Of a stretch of 63,968 bases of DNA, positions 57,827-63,968 are shown piece after piece. The position numbers were made by a program, and so were the translations under genes. The notes under the pieces were generated by a model. The model ran no database searches, was not told where the DNA came from, and worked only from the letters and a program-made list of their open reading frames with translations. Location: contig JALFBM010000044.1 in the NCBI GenBank assembly GCA_022773425.1, forward strand, positions 1 to 63,968. The letters are read 5' to 3'. How positions within the stretch are numbered: the stretch's first letter is position 1; each line of letters opens with the position of its first letter. The stretch is from Selenomonadaceae bacterium (GTDB lineage: Bacteria > Bacillota > Negativicutes > Selenomonadales > Selenomonadaceae).

Positions 57827-59002
57827 ATGTTCAAAGAGTTGACGGATAGTTTTCTGATCCATTACCTCGGTCGTTTTGACCGTCATCCATTCCAGGTGCA
57901 AATGCATGGGGACACCTATCGCATTGGCAGTGGAGAGCCGGAATGTACGGTCGTCGTGCATCGGGATATTCCGAAAAAGGATCTGATCGCATCGACGTCA
58001 CTTGCGCTCGCCGAGGCGTATATGCGCGGCGACATCGAGCTGAAGGGCACGGATCTCTTCACGTTTATCGCGCATCTGCTCGAACAAGCAGACCAGTTCT
58101 CCTTGAACAAGCATATGCTGCACGATTTGTTTTCGTTCTCCGAAAAGAAAAAGGCGCAGGCAAAACAGGTTTCGAGCCACTACGACCTCGGCAATGACTT
58201 CTACTCGCTGTGGCTGGATCCGACGCTGTCGTATTCGTGTGCGTATTTCAAGAACGCAGACGATACGCTCGAGCAGGCGCAAAAGAACAAAGTCGATTAT
58301 ATTCTCGAAAAGCTCGCGCTGAAACCGGGCATGACGCTGCTCGATATCGGCTGTGGCTGGGGGTATCTACTGATCGAGGCGGTGCGCAAGTACGGCGTCA
58401 AGGGCTATGGCTGCACGCTGTCAAAGGAGCAGTGGAAGAAGGGACAGGAGCGCATTGCGGCGCTCGGCCTCGAGGACAAACTGACGATTGACTTGATCGA
58501 TTACCGCGATCTGCCAGACCAGAAAAGGAAGTTCGACCGCATCGTGTCGGTCGGCATGATGGAGCATGTCGGGCGGGACAACTACCAGCTCTATTTTGAG
58601 ACGGTGAACGCGCTGCTGAAGGATAAAGGCGTGTTCCTGCTGCATTCGATTACAGGAAACGACGAGGAAATGAGCGATTCGTTCATGCGCAAGTACATCT
58701 TCCCGGGCGGTATGCTGCCGTCGCTGCGCGAGCTCGTGTCGATTGCGTACGACCATGAGTTCCGCGTCATCGACGTCGAGAGTTTGCGGCGGCATTACGC
58801 CAAGACATTGATGTGCTGGTACCGGAACTTCCAGAAGGTGCACGATAAGGTGCGCGACTGGAAGGGCGATTCGTTCGTGCGCATGTGGGATATTTACCTC
58901 GCAGGCTGCGCGGCGGCGTTCTACATCGGCTACATCGATATCCATCAGGTGCTCATGACCAAGGGCGCCAATAACGACCTGCCAATGACGCGCTGGTATT
59001 GA
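57827..59002 (+). CDS. cfa: Cyclopropane-fatty-acyl-phospholipid synthase
   Basis: Transfers a methylene group from SAM to unsaturated membrane lipids. The 391-residue protein has the N-terminal lipid-binding domain, then SSHYDLGNDFYSLWLD and YSCAYF. The SAM motif LLDIGCGWGYLLIEA is near 170, and the SVGMMEHVG motif and FPGGMLPSL follow. The length matches the E. coli enzyme. ATG 57827 lies after AAAGGG. A large palindromic element follows 27 bp after the stop and may end the transcript. Confidence 0.95.
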   Translation: MFKELTDSFLIHYLGRFDRHPFQVQMHGDTYRIGSGEPECTVVVHRDIPKKDLIASTSLALAEAYMRGDIELKGTDLFTFIAHLLEQADQFSLNKHMLHDLFSFSEKKKAQAKQVSSHYDLGNDFYSLWLDPTLSYSCAYFKNADDTLEQAQKNKVDYILEKLALKPGMTLLDIGCGWGYLLIEAVRKYGVKGYGCTLSKEQWKKGQERIAALGLEDKLTIDLIDYRDLPDQKRKFDRIVSVGMMEHVGRDNYQLYFETVNALLKDKGVFLLHSITGNDEEMSDSFMRKYIFPGGMLPSLRELVSIAYDHEFRVIDVESLRRHYAKTLMCWYRNFQKVHDKVRDWKGDSFVRMWDIYLAGCAAAFYIGYIDIHQVLMTKGANNDLPMTRWY

Positions 59003-59029
59003 GGTATTGCATTTTCGGTTTGGGTAGAC

Positions 59030-59218
59030 GGGGGGACAGTCATACCAAAAGCGGAGCGTTGATGTTTTGCGTGAAGAAGGAAATTTTTTGCCGACACACC
59101 TCGTGAAAACTTCTGTCGTTCAAGCGAAGCGCGTTTAAGAAGGTTTCACGGTTGATTCTTGGCAAAAAATTTCCTTTAGCAAAACACCTCAGCGTAGTGT
59201 TGGTATGACTGTCCCCCC
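59030..59218. repeat. 189-bp palindromic element with 18-bp terminal inverted repeats (MITE-like)
   Basis: The ends GGGGGGACAGTCATACCA (59030-59047) and its exact complement (59201-59218) enclose nested inverted repeats. These are GTTTTGC/GCAAAAC (59064-59070, 59179-59185), a 16-bp pair AAGGAAATTTTTTGCC and complement (59077-59092, 59161-59176), and GTGAAAaCTTCT/AGAAGgTTTCAC (59103-59114, 59138-59149). It could fold into one long hairpin. There is no convincing gene inside. A non-autonomous mobile element or an RNA structure are the main options. Confidence 0.7.
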
Positions 59219-59243
59219 CTGCCTTTGCAAGGGGAGGAAGAAC

Positions 59244-60638
59244 ATGAACGAAAAGGGAATTGTCGGCGCGTGCGCTGTGCCACACCCGCCGCTCATCATG
59301 CCGGAGGTCGGGCATGGCGGGGAGGTGCGGATCCAGCATACGATCGACGCGTACCGGGCGGCGGCGCAGTTCGTCGCGGATCTGCGGCCGGACGTGGTTG
59401 TGATCACGAGCCCGCACGCGGTGATGTACGCGGATTATTTCCATTTTTCACCGGGTGAGAAGGCAGCCGGGGATTTCGGGGCGTTTGGCGCGCCGAAACT
59501 GCGGCTCGCCGCGGCATACGATACGGCGTTTGTCCGGCATCTGGAACATCTCGCTGCGGTGGAGGATTTCCCGGCGGGGACGTTTGGGGAAAAGTCGCCG
59601 GCGCTGGATCACGGGACGATGATTCCGCTGCGCTTCTTGCAGGAGGCGGGCTATGCGGGCCCGATCGTGCGCATCGGGCTCGCGGGACTCTCGCGCGGCG
59701 CGCATTACCATTTGGGGCAGCTGATTGCGCAGACGGCGGAGGACCTCGGCCGTCGCGTCTGTTTCGTGGCGAGTGGGGACCTCTCGCATAAGCTAAAAGA
59801 GGACGGGCCGTACGGGCTTGCGCCGGAGGGAGCGGTGTTCGACGCACAGATGCAGCGTGATTTCTCGTCGGGGGATTTTCTCTCTTTGTTGATGACGCCG
59901 TACACGCTGGCGGAGAAGGCGGCGGAGTGCGGTCTGCGGTCGTTTTGGATCATGACCGGAGCACTGGATCGGCATGCGGTGCAGTCGGAGCTCCTTTCCT
60001 ACGAGGGCCCGTTCGGCGTCGGCTACGGCGTCGCGACGTTTGCGGTAACGGGAACGGACGAAAAACGGAATTTCGGCGAGCAGGCTGAGCGGATGGAGCG
60101 TGAGGCGCTTGCGGTGCGCAGGGAACGCGAAGATGCCTACGTGAAGCTCGCGCGGCTTTCACTCGAGACCTTCGTTAAGACGCACGGCTGCGCCAGGATG
60201 CCGGAGGGCCTGCCTGCAGCACTCACGGAGCGGGCGGCAGGAGCGTTCGTATCCTTGAAAAAGGACGGACAGCTGCGCGGCTGCATCGGGACGATTCTTC
60301 CGACAAAACGCACACTCGCGGAGGAAATCCTCGCGAACGCGGTGGCGGCTGGCACGCGCGACCCGCGGTTTTCGCCGGTCACGGCGGACGAACTTCCCAA
60401 GCTCGTCTATGACGTCGATGTTCTTTCGCGTCCCGAGCCCGTCAGTAGCGCCGCGGCGCTCGACGCAAAGAAATACGGCGTTATCGTCGAGAGCGGCTCC
60501 AAACGCGGCCTGCTCCTGCCGGATCTCGACGGTATCGATACCGTCGAGCAGCAGATCGACATCGCGCGCCGTAAGGGCAATATCGCCCGCACTGAAAAAA
60601 TCCAGCTCTACCGCTTTACCGTCACGCGCCATATTTGA
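59244..60638 (+). CDS. AmmeMemoRadiSam protein: MEMO/LigB-like domain fused to AMMECR1
   Basis: A 464-residue fusion. Residues 1-270 are MEMO/class III extradiol-dioxygenase-like (CAVPHPPLIMPEVG, VVITSPHAVMYAD, LDHGTMIPLRFL, VASGDLSHKLK), keeping several His and Asp ligands. Residues about 290-464 are an AMMECR1 domain (QLRGCIGTILPTKRTLAEEI, NAVAAGTRDPRFSPV, GLLLPDLDGIDTVEQQ). The companion radical-SAM gene follows directly. Together they form the AmmeMemoRadiSam system, whose reaction is unknown to me. ATG 59244 follows GGGGAGGAAG. Confidence 0.92.
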   Translation: MNEKGIVGACAVPHPPLIMPEVGHGGEVRIQHTIDAYRAAAQFVADLRPDVVVITSPHAVMYADYFHFSPGEKAAGDFGAFGAPKLRLAAAYDTAFVRHLEHLAAVEDFPAGTFGEKSPALDHGTMIPLRFLQEAGYAGPIVRIGLAGLSRGAHYHLGQLIAQTAEDLGRRVCFVASGDLSHKLKEDGPYGLAPEGAVFDAQMQRDFSSGDFLSLLMTPYTLAEKAAECGLRSFWIMTGALDRHAVQSELLSYEGPFGVGYGVATFAVTGTDEKRNFGEQAERMEREALAVRREREDAYVKLARLSLETFVKTHGCARMPEGLPAALTERAAGAFVSLKKDGQLRGCIGTILPTKRTLAEEILANAVAAGTRDPRFSPVTADELPKLVYDVDVLSRPEPVSSAAALDAKKYGVIVESGSKRGLLLPDLDGIDTVEQQIDIARRKGNIARTEKIQLYRFTVTRHI

Positions 60639-60661
60639 ACCGCAGATGGGCGGAAGCTTTG

Positions 60662-61567
60662 ATGAAACAAGAGGTGAAGGCATGCATGGACGTTTCCGCA
60701 AAGGGGAATTTCCGCGCAGTGCATACGGGGCGTATTCTCTGCGCGCTGTGCCCGCGGCACTGTGCGCTCGGAAAAGGGGAGACCGGGGCCTGTGCGGCAC
60801 GGTGGAATCCGGATGGACGCATCGTTTCCAAGAATTACGGGCAGGTCACGTCGTTAGCGCTCGATCCGATTGAGAAAAAGCCGCTTCGCCATTTTCATCC
60901 GGGGCGGTTGATCCTGTCGGTCGGGAGCTTTGGGTGCAATCTGTTCTGTCCGTTCTGCCAGAACGCGGAGCTTTCGCGTGCAAAAGCGGGGGATGTGCCG
61001 GCACGCTATATCTCCCCAGAGGCGCTCACGGCGCTTGCCGCGCAGCTCGCGGCGGAACACGGCAACCTCGGCGTGGCGTTCACGTACAACGAGCCGCTTG
61101 TCGGTATTGAATACGTCATGGACACGGCACGGCTGCTGCATGAAAGACATCTCGACGTCGTACTCGTGACGAACGGACAGATTGCGCCGGAGCCGCTCGG
61201 GCCGCTTTTGCCGCTGGTCGATGCGTGGAATATTGACCTCAAGGGTTTCACGCAGGCATACTACGACTGGCTGGGCGGGAGCCTCGAGACGGTCAAGCAC
61301 ACGATTGAGCGGGCCGCGGCGTCCGGCTCCGAGGTCGAGGTCACGACGCTCGTCGTCCCGGGGAAAAACGACAGCGTAGAGGACATGGAAAGAGAGGCCG
61401 CATGGCTTGCATCCCTTTCTGTGGATCTTCCTCTGCATATCACGCGCTATTTCCCGCGCTATCGCTGTGAGATCCCCGAAACCCCGCGCGAGACCATCGA
61501 GCGTCTTGCCACGGTTGCCCAATCCTATCTGCATCATGTGTACAAGGGGAATCTTTCCCCGGCATAA
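60662..61567 (+). CDS. amrS: AmmeMemoRadiSam radical-SAM enzyme
   Basis: A radical-SAM protein of 301 residues with the [4Fe-4S] motif CNLFCPFCQN (Cx3Cx2C) preceded by SVGSFG. An N-terminal Cys set is in RILCALCPRHCALGKGETG, as in pyruvate-formate-lyase-activating-enzyme-like members. Later motifs include AFTYNEPLVGIEYV, NIDLKGFT and HITRYFPRY. Its substrate is unknown; the linked MEMO-AMMECR1 protein is the expected partner. Starts at TTG 60635, ATG 60662 and ATG 60686 are in frame; 60662 is chosen tentatively. Confidence 0.9.
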   Translation: MKQEVKACMDVSAKGNFRAVHTGRILCALCPRHCALGKGETGACAARWNPDGRIVSKNYGQVTSLALDPIEKKPLRHFHPGRLILSVGSFGCNLFCPFCQNAELSRAKAGDVPARYISPEALTALAAQLAAEHGNLGVAFTYNEPLVGIEYVMDTARLLHERHLDVVLVTNGQIAPEPLGPLLPLVDAWNIDLKGFTQAYYDWLGGSLETVKHTIERAAASGSEVEVTTLVVPGKNDSVEDMEREAAWLASLSVDLPLHITRYFPRYRCEIPETPRETIERLATVAQSYLHHVYKGNLSPA

Positions 61568-61633
61568 GGCAAACTTGGAAAAGGCAGCAGGAATTTTCTG
61601 CAGAAATGAGATAACGATAAGGGGGCGGTTGTA

Positions 61634-62416
61634 TTGAGTCAGGAAGTGTTGGAAGGGCTGTTGATTCCCTTTTTGGGAACAAGTCTCGGGGCGGCTTGCG
61701 TATTCGTGATGAAACAAGAGCTTTCGATGCGCGTGCAGAAGGCGCTCATGGGATTTGCAGCAGGCATCATGGTCGCTGCGTCGGTGTGGAGCCTGCTGAT
61801 CCCGTCGATGGAGGAGAGCGCGGCACTCGGCAGTCTGGCGTTTTTGCCGGCCGTCATCGGCTTTTGGATCGGAACAGTCTTTCTGCTCGCGCTCGATCAT
61901 ATCATCCCGCATCTGCATCTTTACGCGCAGGAGGCAGAGGGCCCGAAAAGCAAGCTATCCAAAACCATCATGATGGCGCTCGCCGTAACGCTACACAATA
62001 TCCCTGAGGGCATGGCAGTAGGCGTCGTGCTGGCCGGGTGGCTTGCCGGAGGCGGAGACATCTCGTTTGGCGGCGCGTTTGCGCTGTCACTTGGCATCGC
62101 GATCCAAAATTTTCCGGAGGGGGCCATCGTCTCGATGCCGCTTCGCGCGGCAGGCTCGAGCCGGGGGCGCGCGTTTGCACTCGGCGTGCTCTCGGGCGTC
62201 GTCGAACCGATCGGCGGCATACTGACGATCCTCGCCGCGAGCCTTGTTATTCCGGTGCTGCCGTATCTGCTCTCGTTCGCGGCCGGGGCGATGCTCTACG
62301 TGGTCGTCGAAGAGCTGATCCCTGAGATGAGCGCCGGGAAGCATTCCAATATCGGCGTCATCTGCTTTGCCGTCGGCTTCACGCTGATGATGGCGCTCGA
62401 CGTGGCTCTCGGCTGA
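61634..62416 (+). CDS. ZIP-family metal transporter
   Basis: Divalent metal transporter (zinc, iron or similar), 260 residues with about eight helices. The ZIP metal-binding motifs are in helix 4 (VTLHNIPEGMAVGV) and helix 5 (IAIQNFPEGAIVSMP). A His-rich stretch IIPHLHLYAQEAEG lies in the loop, and VVEPIGG and VVEELIPEM follow. TTG 61634 is used, behind GGGGGCGG. It stands alone after the AmmeMemoRadiSam pair. Confidence 0.9.
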   Translation: MSQEVLEGLLIPFLGTSLGAACVFVMKQELSMRVQKALMGFAAGIMVAASVWSLLIPSMEESAALGSLAFLPAVIGFWIGTVFLLALDHIIPHLHLYAQEAEGPKSKLSKTIMMALAVTLHNIPEGMAVGVVLAGWLAGGGDISFGGAFALSLGIAIQNFPEGAIVSMPLRAAGSSRGRAFALGVLSGVVEPIGGILTILAASLVIPVLPYLLSFAAGAMLYVVVEELIPEMSAGKHSNIGVICFAVGFTLMMALDVALG

Positions 62417-62565
62417 ACACAAAACGTGCGAAAAATTTGACAAAAAGAAAACAGAGAGGAAAGCAGGAGAATCCCGACAAAACGCGAATACTACAGATAT
62501 AGAATAGGATGAGCGGCGGAGGCCGGCAAGGGCCACGCCGGATTCGTTGGTAAGGGGGATTTTCC

Positions 62566-63852
62566 ATGATCGGTATCAAAAAGACAATCGCAATCGTCTG
62601 CGGCGGCGGTCCGGCGCCTGGCATCAATAGCGTCATTTCAGCGGTGGTCAGCGAGGCAACGCGGCACGGATGGGATGTGCTCGGCATCTATGACGGTTTT
62701 TCCCGCATCGCCCGCGGGGAGAAAAACTACGTGCGGCTGCTGCCGCAGGATATCAGCCGGATCCATCTGACGGGCGGCTGCATCCTGAAGATGTCACGGT
62801 TCAACCCGACGAAGAAGGAGTCCGATCTGCGCACCGTCGTTGAGACGCTTACGGAACTCGGCGTCACGCACCTCGTGACGATCGGCGGCGATGATACAGC
62901 GTACAGCTCGGCGGCGGTCTCGGAGTATGCGCGCAAGATGGGCCGTACGATCAACGTCGTGCACGTGCCGAAAACGATTGATAACGATCTGCCTTTGCCG
63001 GATGGCGTACCGACCTTTGGCTTCGAGACAGCGCGCGCGTTCGGTACGACCGAGATCGAGAATCTCATGGAGGATGCCCGTACGACGAATAACCGCTGGT
63101 ATTTCACGATTGCGATGGGCCGTACGGCCGGCCACCTCGCGCTCGGCATGGGGCGCTCGGCGGGCGCCGCACTGACGATTATCCCCGAGGAATTCCCGCA
63201 GGAGAAGATCCCTCTGCAGCAGGTTGTCGACATCATCACAGGCGCCATCGTCAAGCGCTACCTGTTCGGCCATAACTACGGCGTTGCGGTCATCGCCGAG
63301 GGCATCATCGAGAAAATCGCGCCGGACGATTTCAAGAAGCTCGGCACGGTCGTCACCGATGAGCACGGCCATATCCGCTACAGTGAGCTCGACTTCGGCG
63401 AAATTCTGAAGCAGGCGGTGCTGGCCGAGGTCAAGAAGCTCGGCATCAAGATTTCCGTCATCGACAAGGAAATCGGCTACGAGCTCCGCTGCACTACGCC
63501 GATCGCGTACGATATCGACTACGCGCACTCGCTCGGCTACTCGGCCGTGCAGTTCCTGATGTCCGGCGGCAGCGGCGCGTTGATCACGATCCAGAACAAC
63601 AAGGCCGTGCCGATGACGTTCGAGGAGATCAAGGATCCGGCGACCGGCAAAACGAAGGTCCGCAAGGTCAACATCGATTCCGTCGACTACAAGATTGCCC
63701 GCGGATCCATGATGCGCCTCGAGAAAGAGGACCTCGAGGATCCGGGACTCGCGAATGCCTACCGCATGACGCTCGAGGAGTTCCAGATGCGCTATGGCTA
63801 CCTGTTCGACGAGGGAGAGCCAAAGCCAGAGGAAAAACAGGAGAAGAAATGA
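62566..63852 (+). CDS. pfp: 6-phosphofructokinase, probably pyrophosphate-dependent
   Basis: Phosphorylates fructose-6-phosphate in glycolysis. The 428-residue protein has GGGPAPGINSVISAV at the N terminus, IGGDDTAYSS (D109, D110) and PKTIDNDLP (K136). In this family GGDD with PKTIDND goes with pyrophosphate as donor, while ATP enzymes read GGDG and PGTIDND. So PPi dependence and reversibility are inferred. The C terminus is Glu/Lys-rich. ATG 62566 follows AAGGGGGA. A CCGGC/GCCGG hairpin lies in the leader. Confidence 0.9.
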   Translation: MIGIKKTIAIVCGGGPAPGINSVISAVVSEATRHGWDVLGIYDGFSRIARGEKNYVRLLPQDISRIHLTGGCILKMSRFNPTKKESDLRTVVETLTELGVTHLVTIGGDDTAYSSAAVSEYARKMGRTINVVHVPKTIDNDLPLPDGVPTFGFETARAFGTTEIENLMEDARTTNNRWYFTIAMGRTAGHLALGMGRSAGAALTIIPEEFPQEKIPLQQVVDIITGAIVKRYLFGHNYGVAVIAEGIIEKIAPDDFKKLGTVVTDEHGHIRYSELDFGEILKQAVLAEVKKLGIKISVIDKEIGYELRCTTPIAYDIDYAHSLGYSAVQFLMSGGSGALITIQNNKAVPMTFEEIKDPATGKTKVRKVNIDSVDYKIARGSMMRLEKEDLEDPGLANAYRMTLEEFQMRYGYLFDEGEPKPEEKQEKK

Positions 63853-63899
63853 ACCGGAGCTGCCCCGCAGCGCGAAGAGAGAAAATATAGATAGGTAAG

Positions 63900-63943
63900 A
63901 AAGCGAAGGATTTCTCGCGGACAGCGGGATCCTCCGCTTTTTT
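63900..63943 (+). terminator. Terminator after the phosphofructokinase gene
   Basis: Stem AAGCG.AGGAT/ATCCT.CGCTT with one mismatch, followed by TTTTTT. Confidence 0.8.
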
Positions 63944-63968
63944 GACGGTATGATCGATTTTTTTTTGT

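Noticed and set aside
59040-59444. Minus-strand gene within the palindromic element
   Set aside because: The frame is low in similarity to anything, crosses the MEMO-AMMECR1 start, and the DNA is dominated by inverted repeats.

Overview
The window looks like chromosome of an anaerobic, flagellated, GC-rich member of the Firmicutes, most likely a Negativicutes bacterium of the Selenomonas type (an inference from gene content, not a database match). Supporting signs are the dgt-dnaG-rpoD order, a T-box riboswitch, RNase J, YitT and TrmK proteins, a rubredoxin-first rubrerythrin, a PPi-type phosphofructokinase, Feo iron uptake and a flagellin with a sigma-28-like promoter. Nearly all genes are intact housekeeping genes on the plus strand. 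Many promoters match the sigma-A consensus, and several genes start with TTG or GTG.

Layout. Positions 1-146 hold the start of an IS607-type transposase cut by the window edge. 359-4637 is dgt-dnaG-rpoD, followed by an unusual tRNA-Asn. 4896-7401 carries trmK, a Nif3-like gene and a YitT gene. Then come flagellin, leuS, an HD-GYP protein, uvrB, manA, tRNA-Pro and rubrerythrin. 17077-23493 is tsaE-tsaB-rimI followed closely by a 1567-residue PAS/GGDEF/EAL protein. 23674-28320 holds a ROK kinase, a GntR regulator and uvrA. 28408-31337 holds an ACT protein with its DUF711 partner, then nth with an acetyltransferase. 31374-33699 is a tyrosine-type T-box driving aroF-tyrA. On the minus strand lie UPF0158 and a PTS EIIC-EAL fusion, divergent from a LysR-smc unit across a dyad-rich region. 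RNase J, an alanine/glycine symporter, feoA-feoB with a Cys-rich peptide, an SDR, a ribbon-helix-helix protein, ferredoxin, deoR-deoC, an MCP and enolase follow. The right end has a secreted unknown protein, an M16C protease, cfa, a 189-bp palindromic element, an AmmeMemoRadiSam pair, a ZIP transporter and a phosphofructokinase.

Themes. Cyclic-di-GMP signalling is prominent: there are three candidate proteins (HD-GYP, the multi-domain PAS/GGDEF/EAL protein, and the EIIC-EAL fusion) beside flagellin and a chemoreceptor. Iron control is suggested by a perfect Fur-type box at the enolase promoter, a second such box between rubrerythrin and tsaE, and the feo operon. No CRISPR array, prophage or defence island was seen. 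The least explained items are the EIIC-EAL fusion with its mirrored promoters, the palindromic element at 59030-59218, the AmmeMemoRadiSam pair, the tRNA-Asn with two broken stem pairs, and the HD-GYP protein that has lost its motif histidine.
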